Shown: positions 54,953 through 64,000, counted from the stretch's first letter. The stretch: DNA of 64,000 bases from Acidobacteriota bacterium (GCA_025350695.1 JANXXI010000087.1:1-64000); one strand, 5' to 3'. Numbers and translations are program-made. The notes: generated by a model from the sequence alone, not told the origin.

Positions 54953-56652
54953 TCTTCCAAGCGATGCAAGAAGTCGAAATCGCACCCTTCGTCGGCTTGG
55001 GTAACGTGATCCAGGAAAAGTTTTCCATAGCCGCGCTTGTAATGCGGTGGAGCAGGTTTGAAGGCGGCCAGTCGCGACGTCATCTCTTCTTCGGAGATCA
55101 ACAAATTCAACTTCCGGGCTTCGACATCCAACTCAATCTCATCGCCGGTCCGCACCACCGCCAGTGGCCCGCCAATGGCCGATTCCGGCGTCACGTGCAG
55201 CACCACCGTCCCGAAACTGGTCCCACTCATCCGCGCATCGGAAATACGAACGCAGTCGCTTACACCCTGGGCCAGCAGAACTTTCGGCATCGGAATGTGA
55301 CCCCATTCGGGGAAGCCAGGCGCGCCAATCGGGCCGCCGTTTTTCATCACCAGCACCGTATCTTTATCGATGGGTAGGTCCATGCTGTCCACCGAATCGT
55401 GCATTTCTTGATAGTTCTCGAATACGTAAGCCTTGCCGCGATGCTTGCACAAGTGGGGCGATGCCGCGATTGGTTTGATCACCGCTCCACGCGGGCAAAG
55501 GTTTCCGCCCAGCACCACAGTCCCGCCGGTGGGGTGCAGCGGTGCATCCAGCGCCCGAATCACGTCACGATTAAAGCATTCCGCCGAAGCCACGTTTTCA
55601 CCAATCGTCGAACCAGCCACCGTAATAGAATCCCGATGCAGCAGCGGCAGCAATTCCTTCATCACCACCGGTACGCCGCCTGCGTGGAAAAACTCTTCCA
55701 TCAAGTGCTCGCCACTGGGCCGCACGTTCACCAGAAAGGGAGTCTTGCGGGAGATGGCGTCGAAATCTTCCAGCGTCAACTTCACGCCGGCCCGACCCGC
55801 TATAGCCAGCAAATGCACCACCGCGTTCGTCGACCCGCCAATCGCCATATCCACCATCACGGCGTTTTCAAAAGCTTCCCGCGTCAGAATCTTCGACGGC
55901 TTCAAATCTTCGCGCACCATCGAAACGATCCGTTTCCCGGAAAGCTCAGCCATCGCGTAGCGCCGCGAATCGACCGCCGGAATTGCAGCGCAACCGGGTA
56001 GCGTCATCCCCAATGCCTCAGTGATGCTCGCCATGGTGGAAGCCGTGCCCATGACCGTGCAATGCCCGGCGGAGCGCACCATGCACCCTTCAATCTCAAT
56101 CATCTCTTCTTCGCTAACTTGGCCCGTGCGGTAGAGATCGAAAATCTTGCGGCCGTCGGTGCCCGTGCCGAAGGGTTTGTTTTTGTAATTGCCGGAAAGC
56201 GACGGGCCGCCCGTTACAAAAATGGCCGGAATGTCTGCCGACGCCGCTCCCATCAACTGAGCTGGTGTGGTCTTGTCGCACCCACATAGCAGCACAACGC
56301 CGTCCAAAGGATTGGCGCGAATCGACTCCTCCACGTCCATTGCCATCAAATTTCGGAACAGCATGGTGGTGGGCTTCATAAACTGTTCGCCCAGGGAAAT
56401 GGTGGGGAACTCAAGCGGGAATCCGCCCGCCTCCCAAACACCGCGCTTCACCGCATCGGCCACTTGGCGCAGATGGGCGTTGCAGTTGTTTAGTTCGCTC
56501 CAGGAATTGCAGATGCCGATGACCGGCTTCCCCTTGAAGATGTCGCGATTGAACCCCAGAGAGCGCAGGTTCGCTCGACGGGAAAAGTTGTAGTATTCGC
56601 GCCCATTGAACCAAACGTGGGATCTAAGTTTAGACGGATCGTCGCTAGCCAT
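54949..56652 (-). CDS. IlvD/Edd-family dehydratase, aldonate (arabinonate/xylonate) dehydratase-like
   Basis: Iron-sulfur dehydratase. It resembles pentonate/aldonate dehydratases more than branched-chain biosynthetic IlvD: the N-terminus reads SHVWFNGREYYNFSRRANLR and the core has CNAHLRQVADAVKRGVWEAG and VEESIRANPLDGVVLLCGCDKTT. Cluster cysteines are Cys48 (GICNSW), Cys125 (GCDKTT) and Cys198 (GHCTVMG). The C-terminal half has LYPTGGTVVLGG-like LHPTGGTVVLGGNLCPRGAV and EWGHIPMPKVL. At 567 residues the length suits either subgroup. The expected reaction is sugar acid to 2-keto-3-deoxy sugar acid. Myo-inositol oxygenase lies nearby but on the other strand. The subgroup is likely but not certain. 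Confidence 0.85.
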   Translation of the reverse strand: MASDDPSKLRSHVWFNGREYYNFSRRANLRSLGFNRDIFKGKPVIGICNSWSELNNCNAHLRQVADAVKRGVWEAGGFPLEFPTISLGEQFMKPTTMLFRNLMAMDVEESIRANPLDGVVLLCGCDKTTPAQLMGAASADIPAIFVTGGPSLSGNYKNKPFGTGTDGRKIFDLYRTGQVSEEEMIEIEGCMVRSAGHCTVMGTASTMASITEALGMTLPGCAAIPAVDSRRYAMAELSGKRIVSMVREDLKPSKILTREAFENAVMVDMAIGGSTNAVVHLLAIAGRAGVKLTLEDFDAISRKTPFLVNVRPSGEHLMEEFFHAGGVPVVMKELLPLLHRDSITVAGSTIGENVASAECFNRDVIRALDAPLHPTGGTVVLGGNLCPRGAVIKPIAASPHLCKHRGKAYVFENYQEMHDSVDSMDLPIDKDTVLVMKNGGPIGAPGFPEWGHIPMPKVLLAQGVSDCVRISDARMSGTSFGTVVLHVTPESAIGGPLAVVRTGDEIELDVEARKLNLLISEEEMTSRLAAFKPAPPHYKRGYGKLFLDHVTQADEGCDFDFLHRLEE

Positions 56653-56691
56653 GAACTATCTATTATGGCTCAGCACGAAACCCTGGATAGC

Positions 56692-57096
56692 CTACAGCGC
56701 CAAATCGTAAAGTGTCGCGGCCATCATATCTCCCCGCAGGCAGCTCTCAATAGTGGGCCACGCCTTTTGATGATCGGCGCTTGCTACCCAATCCAGCCGC
56801 TGCTGCTCTGTTTGAAAACTGATCACCAGCCGATAGTTCGAATTGACTGGGCCAGGAGCCTTCTTGACGGAATTGAACTTCAGCAACTTCACGTCCATAT
56901 ATCCTTTTTGCTTCATCATGGCAGGCTTAAACGTCTTGGTGAAGTTGCTCCGCAACAAAGAATCTTTGGCTGGATCTACATTCAAATCCACATGCAACTG
57001 GATGCCTTTCAGCTCCGTATGCGATGTGCCCGATGCCGGAATCGCCGCGGATACCGCCGCGGCTGCGATTGCTTTTAAGTTGTTTCTGCGGTTCAT
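56692..57096 (-). CDS. Exported small protein with antibiotic-monooxygenase-like domain
   Basis: A 134-residue protein with an RR-containing hydrophobic leader (NRRNNLKAIAAAAVSAAIPA) that could be a Tat signal. The mature part fits a dimeric alpha/beta-barrel pattern: IQLHVDLNVDPAKDSLLRSN, MMKQKGYMDVKLLKF, then YRLVISFQTEQQRLDWVASA and HQKAWPTIESCL. This layout is seen in the ABM and NIPSNAP superfamilies. No catalytic residue can be named. It is divergent from the inositol oxygenase gene, with 39 bases between starts, so the two may share a control region. Confidence 0.6.
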   Translation of the reverse strand: MNRRNNLKAIAAAAVSAAIPASGTSHTELKGIQLHVDLNVDPAKDSLLRSNFTKTFKPAMMKQKGYMDVKLLKFNSVKKAPGPVNSNYRLVISFQTEQQRLDWVASADHQKAWPTIESCLRGDMMAATLYDLAL

Positions 57097-57135
57097 GAAA
57101 AATTTGCTATCCTTTAATTTAGTGAGTGCATAAAT

Positions 57136-57987
57136 ATGACTTCAAGCACAATGGGACCTTTGAATAATCTCGAACAGTGGGATGATTTTGTCAAGGCCCG
57201 TTATCGAACCGATCGAAAGAAAGAAGAATTTCGTGTCTTCGACGAATCGTCTCCCCAAGTGGTGAAAGAATTCTACAAACAGAACCACGCCCTCCAGACC
57301 TACGAATTTGCTCACGCTAAAAAGCAGGAATATGGCAAGCTGGCAAAAACGAAAATGGGCATTTGGGAGGCTATGGATCGCTTGAACGCCTTGGTTGACG
57401 ATTCCGACCCCGATACTGACCTCTCCCAGATGGAGCACAACCTGCAAACCGCGGAGACTATCCGCAAGGATGGCAACCCCCGCTGGATGATTCTAACTGG
57501 GTTTATTCACGATATGGGCAAAGTACTCTGCCTGTTTGACGAACCGCAATGGGCCGTGGTCGGTGATACTTTCCCAACCGGATGCGCCTGGTCCGGCACT
57601 ATTGTTTTCCCTCAATACTTCGAGGCTAATCCCGATAAGAAACGCCCCGAACTCCAAACCGCTTGCGGGGTTTACTCCGAACATTGTGGACTGGATAACG
57701 TGGAGATGTCCTGGGGTCACGACGAGTATCTGTATCACGTAACGCGCCCCTACTTGCCCGAGGAAGCGCAGTACATGATCCGCTACCATTCCTTTTATCC
57801 CGCGCACCGCGAAGGCGCCTATCGTCACTTGATGAGTGCCAAGGACGAAAAGTTGTTCGATGGTGTCCGCGCGTTCAATCCCTACGACCTCTATTCAAAG
57901 AGCGACGTTAAACCGTCGCTTAAGGATTTGAAGCCCTTTTACGAGGACCTAGTAGCGGAATTCTTCCCGGCTCAAATCAACTGGTAA
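57136..57987 (+). CDS. Myo-inositol oxygenase
   Basis: Non-haem di-iron enzyme that cleaves the ring of myo-inositol with oxygen to give D-glucuronate. All iron ligands of the family can be seen: His about 101 ([10 protein letters not shown]), His-Asp about 125-126 (GFIHDMGK), His about 195 ([10 protein letters not shown]), His about 218 (RYHSFYPAH) and Asp about 251 (FNPYDLYSK). The lid and substrate segments [22 protein letters not shown] and [11 protein letters not shown] are also kept. At 283 residues it matches the animal and plant enzymes. The family is mainly eukaryotic, with scattered bacterial members. No other inositol or glucuronate gene is adjacent, although an aldonate-type dehydratase lies 0.5 kb away on the other strand. 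Confidence 0.94.
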   Translation: MTSSTMGPLNNLEQWDDFVKARYRTDRKKEEFRVFDESSPQVVKEFYKQNHALQTYEFAHAKKQEYGKLAKTKMGIWEAMDRLNALVDDSDPDTDLSQMEHNLQTAETIRKDGNPRWMILTGFIHDMGKVLCLFDEPQWAVVGDTFPTGCAWSGTIVFPQYFEANPDKKRPELQTACGVYSEHCGLDNVEMSWGHDEYLYHVTRPYLPEEAQYMIRYHSFYPAHREGAYRHLMSAKDEKLFDGVRAFNPYDLYSKSDVKPSLKDLKPFYEDLVAEFFPAQINW

Positions 57988-58005
57988 GGCCGGCGCGACG
58001 TCGGC

Positions 58006-58024
58006 GGGCGGCCCAAGTCCGCCC
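58006..58024 (+). terminator. GC-rich hairpin after the inositol oxygenase gene
   Basis: GGGCGG-cccaagt-CCGCCC forms a perfect six-base stem 18 bases past the stop. No T-run follows. It may be a weak terminator or a distant member of the palindromic repeat family. Confidence 0.35.
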
Positions 58025-58097
58025 TGCCCATGCTCTGGAAACACTCAGAATTCCAACAATCCTCCCGGTTCTGACGAAATGTCGTATCCTCAACAGA

Positions 58098-60716
58098 ATG
58101 CGATCTTTCTTTCTTGCTCTACTTGCCCTGCCAATCGCTTTGGCCCAACCTAAGTTAGAATTCTGGCCAGGCACACAGTACGACCCAGCCATCCCCACCT
58201 TCCAAAAAGTTCTCGGCTACGGACCTGGGGAGCGGATTTCCTCCCACGCCAATTTGATGCGATACATGGAAGCGCTGGCCCAAGCTGCTCCGGCTAGGAT
58301 GAAAATATTTGAGTACGCCCGCAGCTGGGAAGATCGCAAGCTGGTTTACGCAGCCATCGGCAGCGAAGCCAATCTTCGCCGCTTGGATTCGATCAAAGCC
58401 GCCATGCAAAAGGCCGGCGACCCACGTAAGAATCTTGCTGGCCTTCCCGCCGTGATCTGGTTAGGGTACGGCGTTCATGGCAACGAAATTTCTTCGCCCG
58501 ACGCGGCCCTGCTTACCGCTTACCATCTCCTTGCAGCGCGCCGTGACAAAATCGTCGACCAGGTTCTGGCGAATGTGCTTGTCCTCATCGATCCAATCCA
58601 AAACCCCGATGGTCGCGATCGCTTCGTCCACAATTTTGAGCAATCCGAAGGGCTTGAGCCAGACGCCAGCCCCGCCGCCGCGGAACACAACGAGCCGTGG
58701 CCCATGGGCCGTACCAACCACTACCACTTCGACATGAACCGGGACTGGTTCGCAGTTACTCAGCCCGAAACGCGCGGCCGTATTCGAGTGTTGCGCGAAT
58801 GGCAGCCTGTCGTGTTTGTTGACCTCCACGAAATGGGCGCCGAATCGACTTATTACTTTGCGCCTGAGGCTATTCCGTTCAACCCGCACTTGGTTCCCGA
58901 ACAGAAGACGAGCTTGGATCTGTTCGGCAAAAATAATGCGAAATGGTTCGATCACTACGGCTTTAGCTACTTCACCCGCGAAGTCTACGACGCCTTCTAT
59001 CCCGGTTACGGCGCCAGTTGGCCATCGTATTACGGTAGTTTGGCGATGACCTACGAAAACGCGTCTTCCCGTGGACTGCTAATGCGCCGCGCCGATGACA
59101 CAACGTTCCATTTCCGCGACACGGTACAGCGGCACTTTGTAGCATCAATCTCCACTGCCGAGGCTGCGGCGATGCATCGCGAAAAATTGTTAGATAATTT
59201 TGTGAAGTATCGAGAGACGGCCATAGCGGAAGGGGCTAGTGAGTCCATTCGCGAATATATCCTTCCGAGGCGCGGAGACTTGAGTGCCGTGGACAAACTG
59301 GCCCAGCTTCTTTCCGATCAAGGCGTGCGCATCAAACAAGCAACGTCCGCGTTCGGCTCCTATCCCGCTGGGTCGTACGTCATTCCATTGGCCCAGCCGG
59401 CAAAGCGATTGATTCGCACGCTGCTCGACTCCGATGTTCCCATGGAAGCGAAATTTCTTGAAGAGCAGGAGCGGCGGCGTAAGAAAAGATTGCCGGACGA
59501 AATTTACGATGTCACTGGCTGGAGCCTGCCCTTGCTATACAACGTGGAGTGCATCGCAGCGCCATCTGAGTCGCAGGGGCAGTTCGAGGACTTCAAGGTT
59601 GCTCCAAAGCCGGCGGCTTTCGCCAAGGCCCCCGTAGCCTACCTTGTGCCTTGGGGAAGCCGCGCCTCGGCGCAGCTGTTGACTGCAGCCTTGCGCGCGG
59701 GCTTGCGTGTGCACGCCACTGATAAAGCGTTCGAGCAGAATGGCCGGACTTTCCCGGCCGGTACTTTGATCATTAAAGTGAAGGAAAATAGCGATACCCT
59801 GCACGACACGATGGTTAAGATACAGGGTGCGGCGGAAGTGGTCTCAACAGCTACGGGCTGGGTTGAAAATGGCGTCAACTTCGGTAGCCGCTACGTGCGG
59901 GTAATCAAGCGGCCGATGGTGGCGATTGCCTGGGACCGTCCAGTCTCGGCCAGCTCCGCCGGGCACGCCCGTTTCGTATTGGAACGCCAGTTCGGTTACC
60001 CCGTTAGTGTGATCCGCACCTCGCAGTTTGCTACAACCGATCTCAGTAAATTTCATGTGATCGTGCTTCCCGATGGTAACTATACCGAAGCGTTCAACGC
60101 ACCGGTTCAGAAGCGATTGAAGGATTGGGTACAGTCCGGCGGCACGCTGATCGGCATTCAAGGCGCAATGGCATTTCTAGCCGATCCCAAAGTTGCTCTG
60201 CTGGCAGTGTCGCAGGAGAACTTGGCCAAAGAACCCAAAGATCCAAAAGAGAAGGAGGAAGCGGCGAAGAAACCGGATACCGAACCTCGCGTTCCGGGCA
60301 AGATTTTTCCGGACGAAGCATCTTACCTGAAAGCTATTCAGGCCGATTCTGAACTGCCCGACGCGGTGCAAGGGGTCATCGCCCGCGCCCGTACGGACCC
60401 CGACCATTGGCTAACCGTGGGGTTGCCCGAAACAGTGAACCCCTTGGTCGAAGGGCGCGCTGTTTATTCTCCCATCAAGCTCGACAAGGGTGTGAATGCA
60501 GCGGTGTTTTTGGCGGCGGACAAGCTCTTGGCAAGTGGATATATGTGGGCCGAAAATAAGCGCCAACTGGCTTTCAAACCTCTTGTAGTTATCCAGAATG
60601 AAGGGCGTGGTAGCGTAATCGGTTTTACGTCCGATCCCAACTACCGGGCCTTTGTGGATGGGCTCAATGTGCTTTTCTTGAACGCTGTGTTTCGAGGCCC
60701 GGCGCACGCCAGGTGA
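58098..60716 (+). CDS. M14-family zinc carboxypeptidase, exported
   Basis: Secreted zinc peptidase, 872 residues. The signal peptide is residues 1-16 (FFLALLALPIALAQ). The M14 domain (about 45-380) has the zinc pair HGNEISS (His and Glu, about 127-130), the arginine-containing FDMNRDWF near residue 214, and the third zinc ligand in VFVDLHEMGAES near residue 240. The acidic residue expected late in the domain may be in SLAMTYENASSRG. The C-terminal half includes a Rossmann-like, class-I-glutamine-amidotransferase-like segment (VIVLPDGNYTEAF, GGTLIGIQGAMAF), then a Lys/Glu-rich insert (about 715-735) and a beta-rich end. This layout is common in large acidobacterial M14 proteins. Substrate unknown. 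Confidence 0.9.
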   Translation: MRSFFLALLALPIALAQPKLEFWPGTQYDPAIPTFQKVLGYGPGERISSHANLMRYMEALAQAAPARMKIFEYARSWEDRKLVYAAIGSEANLRRLDSIKAAMQKAGDPRKNLAGLPAVIWLGYGVHGNEISSPDAALLTAYHLLAARRDKIVDQVLANVLVLIDPIQNPDGRDRFVHNFEQSEGLEPDASPAAAEHNEPWPMGRTNHYHFDMNRDWFAVTQPETRGRIRVLREWQPVVFVDLHEMGAESTYYFAPEAIPFNPHLVPEQKTSLDLFGKNNAKWFDHYGFSYFTREVYDAFYPGYGASWPSYYGSLAMTYENASSRGLLMRRADDTTFHFRDTVQRHFVASISTAEAAAMHREKLLDNFVKYRETAIAEGASESIREYILPRRGDLSAVDKLAQLLSDQGVRIKQATSAFGSYPAGSYVIPLAQPAKRLIRTLLDSDVPMEAKFLEEQERRRKKRLPDEIYDVTGWSLPLLYNVECIAAPSESQGQFEDFKVAPKPAAFAKAPVAYLVPWGSRASAQLLTAALRAGLRVHATDKAFEQNGRTFPAGTLIIKVKENSDTLHDTMVKIQGAAEVVSTATGWVENGVNFGSRYVRVIKRPMVAIAWDRPVSASSAGHARFVLERQFGYPVSVIRTSQFATTDLSKFHVIVLPDGNYTEAFNAPVQKRLKDWVQSGGTLIGIQGAMAFLADPKVALLAVSQENLAKEPKDPKEKEEAAKKPDTEPRVPGKIFPDEASYLKAIQADSELPDAVQGVIARARTDPDHWLTVGLPETVNPLVEGRAVYSPIKLDKGVNAAVFLAADKLLASGYMWAENKRQLAFKPLVVIQNEGRGSVIGFTSDPNYRAFVDGLNVLFLNAVFRGPAHAR

Positions 60717-60826
60717 GCTTGCGGTAGACTCAAACCCCAACACTGTTTACTTAGGTTCTTAGCCTAGCTCGCGCGCTTCGCGCTGCTGTCCAAACTGGCA
60801 TTTTGACTAGCCCCCGGTGATAGGCA

Positions 60827-60844
60827 TACCCATTTTTGTGGGTA
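60827..60844. terminator. Hairpin in the convergent gap 60717-60894
   Basis: TACCCA-tttttg-TGGGTA is a perfect six-base stem with a T-rich loop, between the M14 and aminotransferase gene ends. Another small stem, GCGCG-ctt-CGCGC, lies shortly before it. Neither has a downstream T-run. Confidence 0.35.
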
Positions 60845-60894
60845 GAGGGCAGCTCAAAAGACGAGCAAGATCAAAAACCGCCTGGGATTACAAA

Positions 60895-62013
60895 TTAAGC
60901 GGACAAAGCTTTTTTGAAGCCTTCGAGGAGCAACGCAATGTTTTCCTTCTTCGAACCTTCGCCCATCAACCCGATCCGCCAAATCTTACCGGCCAGTGGG
61001 CCAAAGCCGCCGGCAAAATCAATCCCGTAATTGTCCAGCAAAGACTTGCGGACCGTCATGTCGTCCTTGCCTTCCGGGATGATCGGTGTGTGCAATGTCC
61101 AAAGACGATGGGGATTGTTTACCAGCATCTTCAACCCAAGACCTTCAAGACCGGCGATCAACTCAAGGTGATTCGCCTTGTGACGTGCAAACCGTTCTTC
61201 AATGCCTTCCTCCATGATCAGTGCCAAACCTTCATGCAAGGCATAGAACATGCTGATGGGCGCGGTATGGTGATACCGCTTCTGGCCGCCGAAATATTCG
61301 TCAAGCAGCTTGAAGTCCAAATACCACGTGCGGTTCGACTCTTTCCTCGCGCGCAACCGCTCCATCGCTCGTTCACTAACGGTAATCGGCGACAACCCGG
61401 GAGGGCAGCTTAAACCTTTTTGCGAGCAGCTAAAAGCGATATCGATGCCGGTCTTATCCACGTTGATAGGCATTGTTCCCAGCGACGTAACGCAATCGGC
61501 AATCACAAGCGCTCCCACTTCATGGGCAGCTTGGCAAAGGGCATCCCCGTTCTGCCAAACGCCGGTTGATGTTTCAGCGGTCACGTAGCCAACCATGGTA
61601 GGCTTCTCGCGCAGGATGGCTTCACGAATTTCGGCGTCTGAAAAGGTCTCGCCCCAGGGTTTCTCAACGCGAACCACGGTTGCGCCCTGACGGCGGCTCA
61701 TCTCCGCTATGCGGTCAGCGAAGTAGCCCGCGATGAACACCACCACTTTGGTGTCGGCATGGACGAAGTTAGAAACGGCGGCTTCCATGCCGGCGCTCCC
61801 CGTGCCTGAAAGCACCATCGTAAACGGATTTTCTGTTCCGTACACGGTGCGCAACCAGGGCCGAATATTCTCATTGATCTGGAAAAAGAAAGGGTCCAAA
61901 TGGCCCACAATAGGTTTGCCCATCGCCTCGTAAACCCGCTGCGCAACCGGCGTGGGTCCAGGTCCAAGAAGGAGCCTGTGAGGAGGATTAAGGCTTGGAA
62001 TCGAGCTAGGCAT
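60895..62013 (-). CDS. Class V aminotransferase (alanine-glyoxylate/serine-pyruvate type)
   Basis: PLP-dependent aminotransferase of the alanine-glyoxylate / serine-glyoxylate group, 372 residues. It opens LLLGPGPTPVAQRVYEAMGKP and has the phosphate-binding SGTGSAGMEAAVSNF. The ring-stacking/aspartate region is VIADCVTSLGTMPINVDKTGID, and the PLP lysine is in FSCSQKGLSCPPGL near residue 200. YHHTAPISMFYALHEGL and the C-terminal KIWRIGLMGEGS complete the family pattern. It may supply glycine or consume glyoxylate, which would fit with Gph-derived glycolate, but the genes are far apart. AGGGAC precedes the ATG. It is divergent from hrpB with 26 bases between starts. Confidence 0.92.
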   Translation of the reverse strand: MPSSIPSLNPPHRLLLGPGPTPVAQRVYEAMGKPIVGHLDPFFFQINENIRPWLRTVYGTENPFTMVLSGTGSAGMEAAVSNFVHADTKVVVFIAGYFADRIAEMSRRQGATVVRVEKPWGETFSDAEIREAILREKPTMVGYVTAETSTGVWQNGDALCQAAHEVGALVIADCVTSLGTMPINVDKTGIDIAFSCSQKGLSCPPGLSPITVSERAMERLRARKESNRTWYLDFKLLDEYFGGQKRYHHTAPISMFYALHEGLALIMEEGIEERFARHKANHLELIAGLEGLGLKMLVNNPHRLWTLHTPIIPEGKDDMTVRKSLLDNYGIDFAGGFGPLAGKIWRIGLMGEGSKKENIALLLEGFKKALSA

Positions 62014-62039
62014 GTCCCTTTCAGTGTAACGTGAAATGA

Positions 62040-64000
62040 GTGCCAGTCACTTTGCCGGTCGATGCGTTGCTTGTCTCGATCCTCGAAAAACTAAAAAAAG
62101 GCCGCAATTTGGTGCTCGAAGCCGCTCCAGGGGCGGGGAAGACCACCCGTGTTCCACCGGCGCTTTTGGCTCTCACCGCCAAGGAAGTATGGGTTTTGGA
62201 GCCTCGCCGCATTGCCGCCCGCATGGCTGCCCGCCGCGTGGCCCAGGAACTTGGGGAAAAGCTAGGGGAAACCGTTGGCTATCAGGTACGCTTCGAAGAA
62301 GTTTCCGGCCCAAAAACACGCCTCCGTTTCCTGACCGAAGGCGTCCTAACCCGCCGCATTCATTCCGATCCAACGCTCGCGGCGGCCGGCATCGTTGTGC
62401 TGGATGAATTCCACGAGCGGCACATGGATGCCGACCTTGCGTTGGCCATTCTCTTGCACTTACAGCGCACCTCGCGCCCCGATCTTCGCCTGCTTGTAAT
62501 GTCCGCCACGCTCGACGCCGCCCCCATCGCCGACCATTTGCAATGCGATGTAATCAGCAGCGAAGGCCGTCTTTTCCCATTAGCCGAGCGTTGGACGCCG
62601 TATTCAAGCGCTGCCATCGACCAGCAGGTTGCCGCCGCGGTAGAAACGCTTAACGGCTCCGGCGACACGCTAGTTTTCCTGCCAGGCACCGCGGAAATTC
62701 GGCAAGCCCAACGCGCCGTGGAATCAATCGCTCGCCGTCGCAATCTCCTGGTGCTGCCGCTTCACGGCGACCTTTCCCCAGCCGAGCAAGACCGCGCCGT
62801 CGACCCTGCTTCCCAACCCAAACTCATCTTATCCACTAACGTCGCCGAAAGCTCCATCACGATCGATGGATTGACCACCGTCATCGACAGCGGCCTGTCT
62901 CGTGTAGCTTTCGATTCGCCATGGACCGGCATTCCCGAATTGCGTCTGACGCGCATCAGTCAAGCGTCTGCCCGCCAGCGTGCCGGTCGAGCAGCGCGCA
63001 CCGGGCCTGGCACTGTAATCCGTCTCTACACCAACGAGGACTTCGCCCGCCGCCCCGCTCAGGATTCTCCGGAAATTTCCCGCCGCGAGCTCTCTCAGTT
63101 GCTTCTCGATCTGAATGCCCTCGACCTTGATTCGGCCCTTTTGCCCTGGCTTGAATCGCCCCCCGACGATCATTTGAACGCCGCCCGCGATCTTCTCACC
63201 CGCCTTGGAGCCTTTGGTCCGGCGGGCCGCAAAATGGCGAGGCTTCCTTTGCCTCCGCGCTTGGCCCGGCTTGTGGTTGAAGCCCAATCACGCAATACAG
63301 CCTATGACGGTTGCCGCATTGCTGCAGCCCTCTCGGCCGGCGAACGTTTGAACGATCGGACGAAGCATCAATCGGCCCCCAGTGACCTGCTTCTACTGAT
63401 GGAGCAAGACTGGCAATACCGCACACGCCAGACGTTCGATCAACTGAGGCGGGCCGCCGGAGTCCGCGACACACGCCACGGCGAAGACGAAGACTTGTTA
63501 ATCGCCACTCTAGCCGCTTTTCCGGACCGTCTCGCCTCACGGAAGAAGACCGGCGACTACACCTTGGCTGGAGGTGGCTCCGCTCGTCTCGCGCCCGAAA
63601 GCGCTCTTGGCGAAGAACCCCTTATTGTGGCCGTTGATGTCGAAGAGCGCAAAGAAAATGGCTTGCCGCTAATCCGCCTTGCCAGTAAGGTTAAGCCCGA
63701 ATGGTTAATCGATCTCTTCCCCGACCGCATCGTCGAATTGGCTGGTCTTGAGTGGAACAAGGCCCAGGAGCGAGTGGAAGCCCGTAGCGCCTTGCAGTAC
63801 GACGGCCTAATCATCGAAGAATCGCGAAGTGGGGAAGTGGACGTCGAAAAAGCCGCCCAGCTGTTGGCTCAAAAAGCGATCGAAGCCGGTATGCCGCGTT
63901 TTGTCGGCGAAGCTGACTGGAGCAGCATCCACGCTCGTCTGGCTTTTGCCGCCGAGCATCTATCTCTGCCAAAGGTCGATGACCAGTTCCTCACGCCACT
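62040..64000 (+). CDS. hrpB: ATP-dependent helicase HrpB (3' end outside window)
   Basis: DEAH-box (DExH) helicase of the HrpB family. The frame starts at GTG 62040, immediately after an in-frame TGA, and stays open to the window edge, giving 653 of an expected 820-odd residues. Motif I is APGAGKTT near residue 33, motif II is VVLDEFHERHMDADLAL near residue 121, motif III is MSATLDAAPIADHL, and motif VI is SARQRAGRAARTGPG near residue 317. LSTNVAESSITIDGLTTVID lies between them. The region after about residue 450 includes RTRQTFDQLRRAAG, typical of HrpB and not of HrpA. It shares a 26-base divergent promoter region with the aminotransferase gene. The true length cannot be seen. Confidence 0.93.
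   Translation, partial: MPVTLPVDALLVSILEKLKKGRNLVLEAAPGAGKTTRVPPALLALTAKEVWVLEPRRIAARMAARRVAQELGEKLGETVGYQVRFEEVSGPKTRLRFLTEGVLTRRIHSDPTLAAAGIVVLDEFHERHMDADLALAILLHLQRTSRPDLRLLVMSATLDAAPIADHLQCDVISSEGRLFPLAERWTPYSSAAIDQQVAAAVETLNGSGDTLVFLPGTAEIRQAQRAVESIARRRNLLVLPLHGDLSPAEQDRAVDPASQPKLILSTNVAESSITIDGLTTVIDSGLSRVAFDSPWTGIPELRLTRISQASARQRAGRAARTGPGTVIRLYTNEDFARRPAQDSPEISRRELSQLLLDLNALDLDSALLPWLESPPDDHLNAARDLLTRLGAFGPAGRKMARLPLPPRLARLVVEAQSRNTAYDGCRIAAALSAGERLNDRTKHQSAPSDLLLLMEQDWQYRTRQTFDQLRRAAGVRDTRHGEDEDLLIATLAAFPDRLASRKKTGDYTLAGGGSARLAPESALGEEPLIVAVDVEERKENGLPLIRLASKVKPEWLIDLFPDRIVELAGLEWNKAQERVEARSALQYDGLIIEESRSGEVDVEKAAQLLAQKAIEAGMPRFVGEADWSSIHARLAFAAEHLSLPKVDDQFLTP

Noticed and set aside
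54953-54985. Eleven-codon upstream extension of the polytopic membrane protein
   Set aside because: It lies inside the dehydratase gene; ATG 54952 with an ATGA overlap is more likely.
55399-56001. Plus-strand open frame of 200 codons
   Set aside because: It is antisense to the dehydratase gene, with no recognisable domain.
57136-57987. Inositol oxygenase and the dehydratase as one operon
   Set aside because: They are on opposite strands with another divergent gene between them; only a metabolic link can be suggested.

Overview
The window reads as a chromosomal piece from an Acidobacteriota genome, most likely Bryobacterales ('Solibacteres'). Three things point there: an Oar-type TonB-dependent receptor with a carboxy-terminal aromatic residue, a secreted protein ending in the Solibacter-type C-terminal domain (TIGR03437-like), and several exported cytochrome c proteins of the DUF1587/1592, DUF1549/1553, DUF1552 and DUF1501 classes. 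The assignment is inference from gene content; no rRNA or other phylogenetic marker was compared.

Layout. 1-7.2 kb: the end of a TonB receptor, a YpfJ-like zinc peptidase, a dicytochrome-quinoprotein fusion and an EamA transporter. 7.6-12.0 kb: a minus-strand housekeeping operon rnr-purC-cvpA-gph. 12.1-27.1 kb: a redox-rich block. It holds two paralogous proteins with an N-terminal haem motif and a copper-monooxygenase-like C-terminus in opposite orientation around a GNAT gene, a DUF1592-DUF1552-nucleoside hydrolase operon, a coupled FAD reductase/polyferredoxin membrane pair on the minus strand, and a DUF1549/1553-DUF1501 operon. 27.1-27.6 kb: the ruins of an AbiTii-type abortive-infection gene and a small inverted-repeat element. 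27.6-33.8 kb, minus strand: a small membrane protein, aconitase, a Uma2-family protein, a secreted protein and argS. 33.8-39.5 kb: six tightly overlapping plus-strand genes (mazG, GNAT, an N-succinylamino-acid racemase/OSBS-type enolase, EamA, MFS, SDR). 39.6-43.7 kb: lineage-specific exported and small proteins. 43.7-52.8 kb: sigma/anti-sigma pair, thrS, an HpnI-like glycosyltransferase, penicillin acylase, a CNNM/CBS protein, an Alg5-like glycosyltransferase and a csrA-fliW pair. 53.2-64 kb: a polytopic membrane protein, an aldonate-type dehydratase, myo-inositol oxygenase, an M14 peptidase, a class V aminotransferase and hrpB, which runs off the end.

Several groups look functional. Exported haem, copper and PQQ proteins at 3.8-6.2, 12.5-19.6 and 23.3-27.1 kb suggest periplasmic oxidation chemistry with unknown substrates. 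The minus-strand FAD/Fe-S pair could feed electrons across the membrane. The GNAT-racemase pair suggests N-succinyl-amino-acid chemistry, and inositol oxygenase with the aldonate-type dehydratase suggests sugar-acid catabolism. A family of short GC-rich palindromic repeats is scattered in or at the ends of genes, and in places appears to supply stop codons or new N-terminal codons. No tRNA, rRNA, CRISPR array or intact transposase gene was seen.
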